From Arthrobotrys musiformis (lineage: Eukaryota > Ascomycota > Orbiliomycetes > Orbiliales > Orbiliaceae): a stretch of DNA of 64,000 nucleotides. The DNA lies in assembly GCA_036971715.1 (NCBI GenBank), contig JAVHJL010000006.1, positions 2,728,001 through 2,792,000 of the forward strand. Direction: 5' to 3'. Shown piece after piece: positions 1-12,025 of this stretch; position 1 is the stretch's first letter, and each line of letters opens with the position of its first letter. The notes below the pieces were generated by a model. The model worked only from the letters and a program-made list of their open reading frames with translations, had not been told where the DNA came from and made no database searches. The translations under genes and the position numbers were made by a program.

Positions 1-1740
1 CAGGTATCTCAATGGTATTTACGTTTGGTGGAGCGAAGAGGTATGAGACTACTCTCTCTGAAAAAGAAGAGGCGGAGCTATAGCTATCAAAATAAATAGT
101 AGCAAGCTTCAAGGCTGAAAAGTTTCCAGCCCCTGCGACGTGGCCTATTATAAGGAGAAGGCTAGCTTTCAAGTTCAAAATATGGATATGGATGCCATGG
201 AGATATTTCTATTGATGCTGAATACTCCGAACGGCTGGAAGATAATGTAGTTATAATATTGGCATATAACGGTTTATGCGGGCTGCTTACCTATATAGCT
301 AACCCCCAGAACTTCAGCATGCAGCCATGTAAGGGGGGTTATGGTTAGTCTCGTTCCCGGTAGCCGGAATCTGATATCACATTTAGATAGGCAATCCGGT
401 CCATAGATTCAATTCAGCATCGATTTGCGAGAACCATTTCTCGATTGATCAACCTTGACCTTCAACTGCCCAGAAATTCAAACACCAATAATATACGATC
501 TAAGGAAACATCCTGGGTGAGGCTGGGAACGAGACCAGAAACATCCAATTATCCTATTCTCCATGCCCGTGGATAACTTGTTTCGGGATTCAGCGGGCAA
601 ATTTAACAAACTAGGCTGTGTTTTTATTTTATATTTCCTCCTTTTTGCGTATGCGCAGAGGATTATTGTGCAAAGTAAGATTATTTTTGGGTTGATATCA
701 GTTGTTTCTTCCCGTTGCTTGCCTTAATTAAGCTTGTTGCATTTCTTCTGACCTGACATGCATTTCTTGCGTTGAAATACAGTCGTGGTGCCTGAATGCC
801 TGCCAGCCCACTAGCCGGCCTCGAATCGAGGCTACCAGCCCACTAAGGCTCTGTATAACGATTTTCTTTTTTCCTTTACGACTGCGTGGTCGAGGTTTTT
901 GGCAAATTGCAACGACTGGTGAATACATATGCCCATTTGCCGAAGTGAGTATGTACATACATGTACCTAAGCTATTAGGGCCTGTGTCCATAACGTACGT
1001 ATGCAACCCAAAGGATACATTCTCATTGGATCCCTCGACAGATCAACATATATTTGCCTCGAATATGAAATACATCGCCGGGATCATGATTGTTCTCAAT
1101 CACAAAGCAAGCAATCAATTGTCAATTCTCTGTGGTTACCTGGCCTGGTCTCGCGTTATGATGATCCGGGCCTGGGCTGTCGTTCGCGACCTTCTAAAAA
1201 CATTCAATGGACGCGGGTTATCCTACGACTCTCCCACTTTGCCTAGCCAAGTTTCACGAATGATTTCGTTTCAAGGTAGCCTCGTCTGAAATGTCACAAA
1301 AACTGCACCAATATTCCATAGCTTAAAGTCATTTATAAAAGAAAAAGGAAATATTATCGAAACCAGATCCTAACTAATAAGCTGAGCTCAAAATCCCCGG
1401 GCCATACAGTCAGAAAAAAACAAAAGATAGGAGCATCTAATAGCTAATCGAGAGAAATACTATAACGCCAAGTTTGTTGTAAAGACCTGTTTCCCCTCCG
1501 GTTTTCCCCGTATCCCCCCTCCCTATTAAGCAATAGAAAAAACAAAACCTGCTTTCTGCGGTAAAAAAGAGGATTAAAGACTCATTCGTTATCCACGCAA
1601 AAAGTTGAAAAAATGCAATGGGGTTTTTAAAAAAGAGAAGGAAAGGTAGAGTCGAACACAAAACGAAAATGAAAGGCAAGGGGAAAGAATGTTTCAATCG
1701 TAGCCTATTGTGGCAGAACGAGAGTTGTAAACTGTCAGGT
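1..1740. other. intergenic, AT-rich
   Basis: No supported gene. The short open frames between 728 and 1290 lack family motifs and have no plausible splice context. Two oppositely oriented copies of the dispersed GGGAACGAGACC-type motif lie at 345-360 and 511-538, described as a separate repeat. The last 300 bases before the convergent gene end are probably its 3' untranslated region. Confidence 0.5.
345..538. repeat. possible MITE-like element with short inverted ends
   Basis: The left end reads TTAGTCTCGTTCCCGG and the right end GGCTGGGAACGAGACCAG. The ends are imperfect inverted repeats of about 12 bp around roughly 170 bp of non-coding DNA. Other copies of the end motif occur at 6508-6534, 9845-9869, 26233-26259, 28471-28498 and 34204-34227. 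A small non-autonomous DNA transposon is an inference; no target-site duplication was established. Confidence 0.35.
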
Positions 1741-3297
1741 TTACTCCTTCGGTTCCACGATGACCCAGTCTTCCTCTCTCTGAGTTGTGCTCGGGGCCTC
1801 GGTGTATGCTGGGAGTCCCCTTTCTTTGTCGTCGTCCAGAATAGTCGCTTTGCCCTTACCCTTCTCTTTCGCAGATATCGGCTTCGGGCTGAGTGGCGTG
1901 ATTTCATCGTCGACATCGGTAGCTCTTCCCTTGCCCTTATTCTTGGACGTCTCCTCTTCTTCGAAATCATTGGCTGGTGTCTTTGGCGGGCGATCGGCGT
2001 ATCCTTGTTCCTTCGGGTGGTCCTTCCTCTTGGCCGCTTCTCGAGTTCGTTCCTCGGCCCTTTGCGTCGCTTTTATGATCTCGTATTTCATATTCTCCAA
2101 GTTCAACTTGGGCGTCGTCGCTTCCATGATGTCAACGAGATCAATGTGTCCCTTCACCCGGACGGAAATATCCGCAATTTTCTGCAGTCCGTCTTCGGCA
2201 GTCTTCTTGTACTTGATGTACTCCGTGTCGACGCTGTCTTCTGCGTCGTAGATTTCCTTCATGCCTTCCAGGGCGACGGCAAACAATCGAGCTGCCTTGG
2301 CGAGGTTTTCGATCTTGATTGTCTTCCCGAGTGAGCTCTCCTTGAGCTCTGTCTTGACCAGCGTGATCTTGGCATGGTCTACCATCATTTGATACCACAA
2401 TATTATCGTTTCTGTAAAATCAATAGTTCCCTCGTCCCCTTCAGCTGCATCTGCCTGGCTTGTTTCATCAGGTAACACCTGCCCACCACCATCTTTACCA
2501 AAATAACACATTGGCAAAAACTCCTCCAACATCTCGACCGCAGAACCACGCTTCTTAACCTCTTCCCAATCCACCAGTTCTCCCAATACTTGAAACGCTC
2601 GCTCTATCAGGCTCTCAGCCTTCTTGGCATCGAGTAGTTTGTCCTCTCCCACACCAACGTATTGTATTGTAGCCAACGCCGTGCTTCTTAAGACTCTGGC
2701 GTCTAAAAGTTGGATTGGAGGGGGGAAGATGACGCGTTGTCGGACGTAATCTAGTTCTGCTAGAGCGCAGGCACAGCGTTTTGAAGCGTCGTGGGAGTCG
2801 CGGGTTGAGGTTGACAGGATTGCGAAGTGCAGTTGGCGTTCTGCTTCGCGGATTTTGCCGCGGAGGAGGTCGATGAAGAGGGGTGAGAGGGGGGTTGGGC
2901 CTGTTGTTAATGGTTTTTTGTTAGAGATATGTACTTTTATATGGATTTGTAATGCAGTAGGATATATGGAGGGGTATGTTGTAGTGGGATTCAACGAAGC
3001 CCGGATGTGAATTATGGAAAACATACCCCTCGACACAAGCTTCAAACTATCATATTGCGATGGACCGTCTTCGTGGTACTCAAAACTACTGGTCCGACGT
3101 TTCTGCAGGGGTTGTGGAACGACACTATCGTCGCCGGAGCCGCCGGCAGCGGGTCGTTCGGAAGTGGATGTATTCCCTGATACTCCAGAACCGGATTCAG
3201 TTTGTGGAGGGGTAATAGCGTCGGATGGTATCGACGGACCCCGTAGGAGGATCTGGTTCGGTTCGTCGATGCCGGGCGGGGGGATATCGGAGTCCAT
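1741..3297 (-). CDS. hypothetical acidic/Lys-rich protein, 2 exons
   Basis: Not recognised as any family. I model two exons, 3297-3027 and 2900-1741, with a 126-nt intron (GTATGT donor at 3026, CAACAG acceptor ending at 2901), giving 476 aa. The intron is a multiple of three without stops, so an unspliced frame would read through with 42 extra residues. The N-terminus (about 1-75) is Ser/Pro/Gly-rich and probably disordered. Residues about 95-370 are predicted helical with many Ala, Leu and Glu. The C-terminal 110 residues are Lys/Glu/Asp-rich, with two related KGKG(R/K)AT blocks followed by acidic DDD runs. No signal peptide or membrane segment is seen. The start is the first ATG. It is likely an intracellular scaffold-like protein, but no function can be assigned. 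Confidence 0.7.
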   Translation of the reverse strand: MDSDIPPPGIDEPNQILLRGPSIPSDAITPPQTESGSGVSGNTSTSERPAAGGSGDDSVVPQPLQKRRTSSFEYHEDGPSQYDSLKLVSRGMFSIIHIRASLNPTTTYPSIYPTALQIHIKVHISNKKPLTTGPTPLSPLFIDLLRGKIREAERQLHFAILSTSTRDSHDASKRCACALAELDYVRQRVIFPPPIQLLDARVLRSTALATIQYVGVGEDKLLDAKKAESLIERAFQVLGELVDWEEVKKRGSAVEMLEEFLPMCYFGKDGGGQVLPDETSQADAAEGDEGTIDFTETIILWYQMMVDHAKITLVKTELKESSLGKTIKIENLAKAARLFAVALEGMKEIYDAEDSVDTEYIKYKKTAEDGLQKIADISVRVKGHIDLVDIMEATTPKLNLENMKYEIIKATQRAEERTREAAKRKDHPKEQGYADRPPKTPANDFEEEETSKNKGKGRATDVDDEITPLSPKPISAKEKGKGKATILDDDKERGLPAYTEAPSTTQREEDWVIVEPKE

Positions 3298-4526
3298 GGC
3301 GGGGTAGCTTAGCTGCCGTTTCTGGATGTGGGGGGAATCTCGATCTGGACGATGAGCTTATTCTCGTAAGGCTGGAGGTTCTGGAGAGTTTCTTTCTCGG
3401 AGGTCAACTATGACTTCGGGTGTCTGGAATATGGGGGGGTATGTGATGCAGTGGGGTTGAAGTTATTGCAGCTGGAGGCCGTGATGCTCGATGGTCTTGA
3501 ATGAGGCTTACACGATGATGCGCGATATCGATGAGTACGCCATCCCAACGACTGCGGATTGCGTCGGTATCTATGTGTTGTTTGTTCTGGAATGTTCTAC
3601 GGCACTACCTAATACGGCTGGACAACGCTGATGACTGCTCTGTAACTGGGTGCCACAATGGGGTCTCGAAACTACGTGTTCCCAAAAGAGTAACTTCCCT
3701 TTCTTAAACTACACCGGAACCGTCGTATATCGGTAGGACTTAGTAGGTAAGTAGTTACGTTGCAAGTCCATAGTGCGGGATATTACACATCGAGACCCAT
3801 AAGAGTAACATACCTCTGCACGAAATATATACGCCTTGACCAGATTGGCTAATATTATATATTAATGTATCTAAGTATATACATATGGTCCTTAGTAGGA
3901 CGAAATATCCAAAATCGATCTTACGTATAGGCAATTACCTAACCTACATATGCAATGTGATTCTATGTTAACATTCTACATAAAAATATATCTAGCCACA
4001 TCAATAGAAGAGAATATTTCAACGTGGTAGGTCTCTTTGTTCCCTTTTTCCTCTCTCTCGAGAACTTCACAGGTGACCCGCAAATCGGGCGCAATCGACC
4101 TAAATATGTATACTTTAGTATCATGACCCTCATGAATCATTGTCTCGGCGATCCTCGTCGATTCCAGTGCACTTTTTAGCAGATCGTTCTTGACACTACA
4201 AACAGCAAGGCGCAGTTTTAAATTTTGAACCATATATGCATATAAATATCAGAAATTTGGAAGAGTGCTTCTGGTCTCATCAACCAAACGCCGCACGAAG
4301 CTCAAGGACTCTCTTCTTTACCAGTCCCTTGGCCTTGGTCTATTACGACCAAGCATCCTCATCACGGTTCGCATTTCACATCTCCTCACCGAGCCAGTAT
4401 CAAAGCACATACATGTCCTCCCGTGTACTCTCGCAGCCAAAACTAAGCTGGGTACAACAAACAACCACACCTCTACGGCAAAAGAAATGCACAACAATAA
4501 CAACAATCAGAAAGATAATCAAAAAA
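3298..4526. other. intergenic
   Basis: The first 300 bases are presumably promoter and leader of the minus-strand gene ending at 1741. The remainder is AT-rich with TATATA tracts around 3850-3960. An 85-codon minus-strand ORF (4233-3976) is present but has no recognisable features. Nothing else is supported. Confidence 0.5.
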
Positions 4527-5732
4527 ATGCTTGCCTCGAATCCAGACCCTGGGGAAAAAATGCCCCGAAATTCAAAATTGCGGAAGCTGTTGTCTCGAAT
4601 CGCCTCAAAACTACGGATTCGACAAAAGGCGGAAGACCCGGAAGACCCGCCCCCGCAAGACCCGGAATACATTACTATCATCTACGTTAAGGACTCCGGG
4701 GTTTACGTCCACAAGATGCCATTTTCAGATCATACCACAGTCGAGGATGTTAAAGAATCGGTAGCGTGCCAATGGGATTACTTGATAGCAAGGACCTAGG
4801 CTTTGCAACTTTTCCCCATGGGTATGCTTGGTATAACAGTAAGTTCCAAGACATCAGATCGCTTTGCTGGGAAGACGCCATGAAGCTTCTGAAAAGCATT
4901 CCGCCAGTACATACGAATCGAGAGATGCCCTATAGTGTCATTGGGTATCCTAGATCTGAGTGGATCATGGGGTCGACATTCACTTTGAAGGAATTGCTGC
5001 ACCCATGGAACCCCACCCAGGCTCAATTTTTTGTCAACGTTATTACTCCCGCGGTTACGACAGTCTCAACCGAATACGCATATACCGACATATATCGGCA
5101 GCTACAGACATATAATGCATCCCAAATTCCAGGACGAGTGAGCAGCCGACGGTTTGAGGAGCTGGAAATGTTCTGGGCAGGTATGATTGCCCGCTACAAC
5201 CTTGAGCGCCCTGGAAATATAGGCCGCTAGATATGAGGGTACTGGGTCAAAGATACAGATACCATACTGGTATCTCTTTTCGGTCGAGCGAACTAGAGGC
5301 CGCTCACATCTGTCCAGCCTCCGAGGACAGAATAGCCAGTCTCATTGGTCTTCCCAGCACTGTGGTTGTAAGGAATGGCTTACTACTCCATTCCTCAGTC
5401 CAGAAAGTTTTTGATAACTTTCGAATAACTATTGTCCGGGTAAGGGCAAGCCCGGCCACGAGGTCTTCATTCTGAGAATCATCAGCTCCAGACTCTTGAA
5501 CGCCAGTGTCCCCACTGTGTCGGAAGTCGCTTTCTCCCCGGGCGGAGAGGCACTCCCTCTCATCCGGTGGAGCGATTTCGATAGGAAGACAGTCACATTC
5601 TCGATTGAAAGCGACGTTACTCTACAAAAAAGGGCATTGCATTGGCATGACCGAGCTGCCAAATACCATCTCGGCCGATCTGGACATGGCAACGAGATTA
5701 AAATAGTCATTCTCCACGTCCCTGTCAAATGA
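4527..5732 (+). pseudogene. decayed HNH_2-type nuclease-domain gene
   Basis: Three overlapping frames together resemble the fungal HNH_2 (PF13391-like) proteins. The best block, around 5281-5430, reads SSELEAAHICPAS, then NGLLLHSSVQKVFDNFRI, matching the usual AAHI, NGL and FDN landmarks. The residue usually His before the last FDN motif is Gln here, so the catalytic set is incomplete. Continuity requires frame changes near 4754-4796, 5206-5228 and 5430-5472, each a net -1, and none can be explained by a splice-sized intron. The upstream segment (4527-4790) includes a stretch beginning ITIIYVKDSGVYVHK that could be a separate beta-rich domain. Such genes are common and often unstable in fungal accessory DNA. 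Alternatives are base-calling deletions or an unusual split gene. Its AT-rich, gene-poor surroundings favour decay. Confidence 0.55.
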
Positions 5733-7328
5733 GGCGGAGGGTTTTGCAAACTCAATGTCGGATCCACCGGAATTTTGTTAGTAGATCTAGTTCTGTCGCT
5801 AGAGATTACATGTCGACAGATATGACGCTTTTGCATAAGGAAAAGGCTTTTGAAAGGGTAATAGTTGCCCTTCCTCGATCCCCCTGTCTCTTCTCTGCAC
5901 GGTACAGACGATGCAAATTTAAGGGCCCTTGATCCCTCGATAGCTCTCGAATTATATAATTATAAGGGACGGAGACAAACGTTGGCTTTGCATATAGTTC
6001 GCTCTTGATCTTGATTTTGCTTATTTATAATTAATTCCTGGAATTGCTGGTTTACGAAGCAAAAGGCTATATAGCTACGGGATTATCAAGCTCTCCGCTG
6101 TTAGATGTGGTTTTAATTTAGTCCGCAGAAACATTCTTAGCTTCCCGTAAATGCTGTTGTCATTGGATTACTGACAAATGGGTATGAAATTCCTATGCAT
6201 TTAATTCGCGAAACTAACGAGATTATATATAGATTACTTTCCATCGTTCTACAAGCTAGCCGTTGTTATCCAATACTTCTCGTTGGCTAACTATCTAAGC
6301 AGCTACTTGAAATGATCTGGCTTCAAAGTTTCAGCCACGAAGCTCGTCCGCAATTAATACATTAACATCCCGGGCAGAATTTCATAGGCCCAGTGAGATT
6401 TATAGATTTATCCTTACATATGAACAATCTAGCGATAGAGGTCTAGGAATAGCTAGCGTTATATAATATAATGGCTCGCAAATATAGCACTCTAAACTAG
6501 GGTATATACTTTGTGACGTCTGGGAACGAGACCAGGTATATACATATACCTTGACAGTAATATTGATGCTAAACCTTCATAATATATCATCTGGAAGCCA
6601 AGATCAACATCAAGAATTTTGTAAATATTATATAGGAATATTGTACAAGATCTAGACGAGATTGCAATCCAAAAATCTCTATATCTACCTAAGCCCAAGT
6701 CCCCACTTTGTTGACATGTCTCTAACCCATCCCACCCGAGGTTGTACTAGGTAACCAAGTCCCTATAGGTGGAGAAGGCCTTAAAGATATTGTGGATATA
6801 CAGTGCTTAATTTGGCCCCGAGACCGGTTTTATTTATCATCCTAGTTTTCCTCTAATAAGGCCTGCGTTAATAGATTTATTTCTGGAAATACAACTCCAG
6901 ACAACACCATACTATCGAATAGCTAGGATAATAAAATCAAATATAAAATGTTACCAAATATTCATACATAAGGTTTATTAGAAATTCCTTTTAGAACAAT
7001 ATAAATACAATTGCATTAGAAATACAATTTTATCTAAAATCGGATATCCGTTGGAAAACATACTTCTTGAATATATGGAGGTGATTCATAATTGAATATA
7101 GAATTCATTTCCCAAAAAGATCAAATAACGTAACTTTATCTATCCTAGCATGCAGTCAGAGGTTGGATCTAGTGGACCGACCCGAAACATCTTCATCGTT
7201 GTGACTGGTCACTAAAGTTATTCATCGTTATATCTACAAGAAAAAAATCCCACAAGCAACAAAGAGGGGTTGGCCCTGAATAGGGTGATAACTAAGATCT
7301 GTATTTTACATACAATAGCCAAGATAAG
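5733..7328. other. AT-rich gene-free stretch
   Basis: No supported gene. The sequence is strongly AT-rich with many TATA/TTATA tracts, consistent with degenerated repeat DNA. One copy of the dispersed motif (GTGACGTCTGGGAACGAGACC) lies at 6508-6534. Confidence 0.5.
6508..6534 (+). repeat. dispersed motif copy (TTTGTG type)
   Basis: Reads ACTTTGTGACGTCTGGG then AACGAGACCA. It is identical over 25 bases to 9845-9869 and close to 28471-28498. Confidence 0.6.
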
Positions 7329-8099
7329 TCAAACCCTGAAGGAGATGGGCCCGAGAGCCAATGCTCTATCCTTAGGTTGAAAATTAGGGTCCCTGCAAAG
7401 TGATATCCTTCTTTCTGTCTCGACACGTATTTTGTCCCTCCAGATGCTACCCATGTTTTCGAGTTTTGAATCCAAGTATTGCCAAAGTTTTTGTAAATGC
7501 TGCACATCTTGTACACAATATTCCAAAAGGTCATCCGGTAGCGGCCGAGAATTGAAAACCTCATAACTCCCACCCATTTCAGGAGCAAACCGACGCCGCC
7601 CCCTTTCCTTGGTCTGTACCCAGTCATATTTCTCGGATGGCGATAGAATGGGATAATGCTGAATCGACCTAGATAGACCATTCAATAACCGACGTGATGC
7701 ATGTCGACTTCGTGTAGCCAACTCCAATAGCTGTAGGTCGATCACGTTAGCGACTGAGATAGAATAAAGATTGTATAAGGCATCGTTGTCGGCACGAATA
7801 TCGTAGCAGACAATAGGGATGTTTGGATCTTCTAGTATTGATTTAAAGGTCCTCGATGGATCGTCTGAGGAAGGTGTCGTAAAGGCGGAGTGGCCAAGGG
7901 TGTGGATATCAAGAATGAAATTCTGTGAGAGGGGAAATAGAAATATTTGAAGTAATGAGATAGACCCGTAGCGGCATAAATTGATACCCTCTAAATCGAT
8001 ATAGATAGAGGGGATATTTGTGCCTCCTAGAGGAACGTAAGAGAGAAATTGCGAAACTTGCTCTGTTGTTTGAACGAATGTAACTTGAGGCGGCGGCAT
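7329..8099 (-). CDS. 3'-5' exonuclease domain protein (EXD1-like)
   Basis: This is an intronless 256-aa protein starting at the ATG at 8099; a six-codon upstream extension would need a GTG start and is rejected. It matches the DnaQ/RNase D-type 3'-5' exonuclease fold (PF01612). Exo I is IDLEG with Asp35 and Glu37. Exo II is CYDIRADNDAL around residues 98-108, very like the DVRND-DAL motif of EXD1-type proteins. Exo III is EYCVQDV with the expected Tyr and Asp. All metal-binding acidic residues therefore seem present. The family cleaves nucleotides from RNA or DNA 3' ends, or in some members has become an RNA-binding scaffold; which applies here cannot be told. It lies between two decayed genes but is itself intact. 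Confidence 0.85.
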   Translation of the reverse strand: MPPPQVTFVQTTEQVSQFLSYVPLGGTNIPSIYIDLEGINLCRYGSISLLQIFLFPLSQNFILDIHTLGHSAFTTPSSDDPSRTFKSILEDPNIPIVCYDIRADNDALYNLYSISVANVIDLQLLELATRSRHASRRLLNGLSRSIQHYPILSPSEKYDWVQTKERGRRRFAPEMGGSYEVFNSRPLPDDLLEYCVQDVQHLQKLWQYLDSKLENMGSIWRDKIRVETERRISLCRDPNFQPKDRALALGPISFRV

Positions 8100-10169
8100 G
8101 CTTGGAATTGAATGCACCCTTGAAAATGAGTAAACTGGTCTTTTGTGACTGCTTAGCTACTTCGACTAGCTAGATGATAAATAACGTCGTGGATTTTGCG
8201 AACAATTTAAATTATTGGTAGTTTGAGAATTTTAAGAAATAGTTCTAGGTCTCTAGAGCCCTAGCCTTCTATTATATAATGTTGCTCTTCCACCGTACTT
8301 TGAGCAAGAAGCACTATCGCCATTTGCCAACACCCGATTTCTCAGCGACTCGATCCCTTTACCCCAAAACGGTTCCCACATCTGATCCATCCGCAAGTAA
8401 ATGTGACGAAGTGAAACATTCGGCGATTTATTTGCGGTATATATTGCAATACGTTGCGTAATCCGTGATTCAGATATAGAATGCGACGGGGATGGAATCG
8501 AAAGACTCTGCTACACGCAATCGAATCGATGACGGAAATATTATCTCATTATCGCATCAATACACGTATCAGTATTTGGAGGCATTCAAATTATCAGGAT
8601 ACAAATCACCATGCTTCCTATGAGGGATTAATTTCTCCTGAGGAGCAATGTAGAGTCGATACACCGTGGTTGATAGAAGATAGAGGCTACTGCTGATAAA
8701 GCTTTCACATCTGGTTTTAAAGCTGCCCAAAGCTTAAAGGTCTCAGAAACGACAATCACAAGCATGTTGCTACCTCAAGTTATATAATAGGCTTATTCTT
8801 CGGGATGTCTTTTTATAGAAATTTGTATCATAAACTTTGATAAAGAGATATCAGCTGCCTTCCTTTCTGCACTTTGAGTTGAAAACCACAGTACTACGAT
8901 AGCTTTAATGGTCGAACTCTAAGATTGGGTAACCATAGCTTAAATTACCATCAAAGACCATACTCTATCTGTGCTTAATGATCCAGCATGCTTTCCCCAA
9001 CCTTTTCGAAATTTCTTTGACACGAATGATTACCTTTAGCAAAAATCTTACACAAGCTACAACTAGATGTTGCCTAAGTATTGCTACCATATAAATTTAT
9101 AAATCTATAAGCTCTATCAAACTTATATTTCACTTTAATGGGATTTTGCTAAGGTCCTGGACTTCAAGATTAGCTAGGTGATATCTGTAATGAATGGCCT
9201 TATAAGCTTAATGGAGAAAGCCGAGCAAGGTATTAATATGCCAGTTGTAGCATGGATACAAGGCGCTGATAATTCTGTCTTGCTATCTATAAGTCGCTTT
9301 GACGGCGGCATTTCAGATCCTAAACAGTTAGTAATCGGTGGCAAATAACAACTTGCTAGACTAGCGGCTCTATAAAGAAAAATTAATCTGTATTCCCCGC
9401 TTCAACTTACGTCGCCATTCCGAAAACAGCTAACTTGCCTTCGACCCTTGTCTCACTTGCGCCAGCACCCTCACCTCTGCTTCGACCCTTATACTTGTAA
9501 CCTCGACTTGAAGCCTGTATGTGCAAACACCAAGGACGAGGAGGCCACACAGTGTGGCACGGGGATTCCCGGGGAACCCATGCCTTGCGTTGCATCTTTG
9601 AGCTTGCTATATTCAAGCAATTTTTTTTTTTTTTGATTAATCCGTGGATAGTGAAATTAATTGATTATTCGCCAAACGGTACACCTGCAATATAGGGAAT
9701 ATAATCCCAGAGAGCCTCATACCTGTACAGGCAGTTACTCAGCAAAGGGGTTAAAACTGCAAACAATATTTAATTACGTAATATAACAAGACTGCATATA
9801 TAGCTATAGGGCTTGAGTTTATACAACAGGTAAAACTCGCCCCCTTTGTGACGTCTGGGAACGAGACCATAAAACTCCAAACATCTTTATGCCTATATCT
9901 CGCATGCTCTTCTGTCCCGTGTCTACAAACTACAACTTGGGCTCGAGATTGAGATATTCTAGCATAGGAAGCCAGCAACCCCCCAGCCTTCGCAAATATA
10001 TGTATTTTCATATTTATTTTTTGCTATTCTTTATTTGCTTGTCGACTTCCTGGGAGACATGTAACACATGTCGCCCTGTGGAGCTCTTAAATGCGCCAGG
10101 TACGCTTACTCGCAGATTAGGAATAAACTAAAATCTCGTTGACAATACTCATACGTCGTGATATATGAT
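8100..10169. other. gene-free stretch, AT-rich
   Basis: Only short unrelated ORFs are present. A T-tract is seen at about 9621-9634. A dispersed motif copy (TTTGTGACGTCTGGGAACG followed by AGACCA) is at 9845-9869, nearly identical to the copy at 6508-6534. No tRNA or other RNA gene was recognised. Confidence 0.5.
9845..9869 (+). repeat. dispersed motif copy (TTTGTG type)
   Basis: Identical over 25 bases to the copy at 6508-6534, about 3.3 kb away. Confidence 0.6.
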
Positions 10170-11461
10170 TAATAGGCATTGGTATCGATCTCACCACCGG
10201 ATATGAGTACGTTATGTAGTTTTAATTCCCCTGCCAGTCTTTATGCATATATTCGTCTAACTTTATACCCAAACGCAGCACCGTGGCCATCCGTTATCCA
10301 AATATTAAATGGCACTGTAATTGACGTTGCAAAATTAGACGGCGACGTTGCCTACCTATCGTCCCTAAAGTTTTTAGTAGACGACGCTATGGAAGGTAGA
10401 AGAGGAAACCCTTCAAATTTGTAATTTTCAGGCTCATACGGATATAGTGAATATTTTTATATCCTACCAACAAGTTTTTGCGCACATATGATGGTGGCAG
10501 GGAGGCCGTCCCTTCTTTTGCCCAGTTTCCTGAGAGAAACCCACCACCTGGCTTACTAGGCTGAGTAAAGATTCAACGATATCCAGACTTCTCGAGCGTC
10601 TTTTTTACGGACGCTATGGGAAACTTCAATGTTCACCCCTACCAGCGGAAGTACTCAAACCAGATCTCTCCACTCTCACTCCTCAGACTCAAAATACCAT
10701 CACAGCAATCTCGGAAATGATGGCCAAACTGGTGTCCAAGGTCAGAGAGACGGAATCTTGAATGAAATTGCCGTTACGGTTTGCGTCCCAGACATCCTTC
10801 CTAGGTATTCTGAGTACTTCCTAGCAGCGGGGCTGAACGCCGGCCGAGCCGTTATATTCCCAATACGGGGTGCCTCTACGGATTTTTACCAGAGTGAGGG
10901 ACAGTGGGTGGTGGAAGCGTGGAAAATACCCAGAAGTCCAATTGTGATTCGGATAACTACGATTTTGAAAGTTCGGACATCTGCAATAAGATTCTGTCGA
11001 TAGATTACAACAAGGAGGCTTTAGGGATTACCTGGGGAATCATTGATAGAGACCTAGAAAGATTAGATGTTCATAGAGGAGGGGTATACAATGATTTAGG
11101 TCATGCCGCTCTTTTACGGTCCAAGCGGAGGGACGAATATTGGAACGCCGTCGAGTCTACGCTAGCCAAGATGGTCGAACCTACGATGTTGAGGGATATA
11201 CTTGTTATATAGCTATTAGGGGATGAAGTTTTGGAACCGGAGCTATTGTCGTTTTTGAAGGAAACGTTTAAAGGGAACGCTTGTCTAAAGGAGGGCCGAT
11301 ATGTGCTCTCTCTCTAGGATCATATGTTCGGGGCAGCAAGGAGTAGATCTCAGAGCGCGAGATTCTAGATGAGGGCCGGTGAGGAGGCCTGCTTGCCTCA
11401 TCTAGAGTACCTAGAGGCTGGGGAGAGTGGTCCCCGTGAGCAGCCAAAAGCCGAGCTGTAG
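10170..11461 (+). pseudogene. decayed Hsp70/actin-like ATPase gene
   Basis: Fragments in several frames line up with the Hsp70-like proteins that are abundant in filamentous fungi. Near 10175 one frame reads GIGIDLTTGYEYV, a phosphate-1 loop-like start, then meets a TAG. At 10717 a frame gives MMAKLVSKVRETES. Near 10770-10860 another gives VCVPDILPRYSEYFLAAG. At about 10980-11212 a third gives ILSIDYNKEALGITWG and a long tail ending DILVI, stopped by TAG at 11210-11212. The same frame continues past that stop with GDEVLEPELLSFLKETFKGN. A last piece, MRAGEEACLPHLE, lies at about 11368-11461. At least two frame changes and two or three stops break it. The family call rests on remembered pattern only. 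An intact Hsp70-like protein would be about 550-650 aa. Confidence 0.5.
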
Positions 11462-12025
11462 TCCAATAAACATCTCTCCCTTTCTTAAAAAAAAAAAAAT
11501 AGGAGCTAGGAGTGCAGTATGAAGTTATCTCGACGGGAATAATATTTCACATATATAATATACCAGTTAGTCGTGATAGTATCCAACTGCATCCAACGTT
11601 CGAGGTTGTGTCTCACCCGTTGGCTGCGGCTGCACTGTGATAGGCTCGCTAGGTCAGCCGTCCCTTGGCCGATGTCACACAGCTCCAGCTTTCCACGGCC
11701 AGTGCCAATGCCCTGCCCCTGGACCCAAATCCCTGAAGTCGGCCTCGAAGACCTGCTTCTATATATAGGGTACGTAAGCAGCGTTTTCTTCCATCTCCAA
11801 TCGCATCTCATCGATTCTTTTCTCCTCAAGTCACAATCGCTAATTTTCGATTGCCTTCGGAGAATGTTGTGCAGCCCCGCTTGGCTTCGGTAGACCCTGG
11901 TACCTGAGCTAACTAAGTAGCTCGAGTAGCTTAAGCTTATTCCCCAGCTTAAAATTTCAGCCGATTCAAGTCGAGTCGAGTCGTGCGGACTGGGGCGGCA
12001 GGACTACGGCCAGTCGACGTTGACG
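11462..12025. other. intergenic region upstream of GPI-PLD-like gene
   Basis: It contains an A13 tract at about 11487-11500 and GC-richer sequence nearer the downstream gene, probably promoter and 5' leader. No gene is supported. Confidence 0.45.

Noticed and set aside
816..850. Possible tRNA B-box-like sequence
   Set aside because: No matching A-box or cloverleaf pairing could be found nearby.
1618..2334. 238-codon plus-strand frame opposite the first gene
   Set aside because: Antisense shadow; the minus-strand frame has good splice signals and coherent composition.
3976..4233. 85-codon minus-strand ORF beginning MVQNLKLRLAVC
   Set aside because: Short, no motif, AT-rich surroundings and no supporting splice or neighbour context. 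Coding is possible but unsupported.
4236..4526. Upstream extension of the HNH-like pseudogene frame
   Set aside because: Ser/Thr-rich low-information sequence with no family similarity; the plausible start is the later ATG at 4527.
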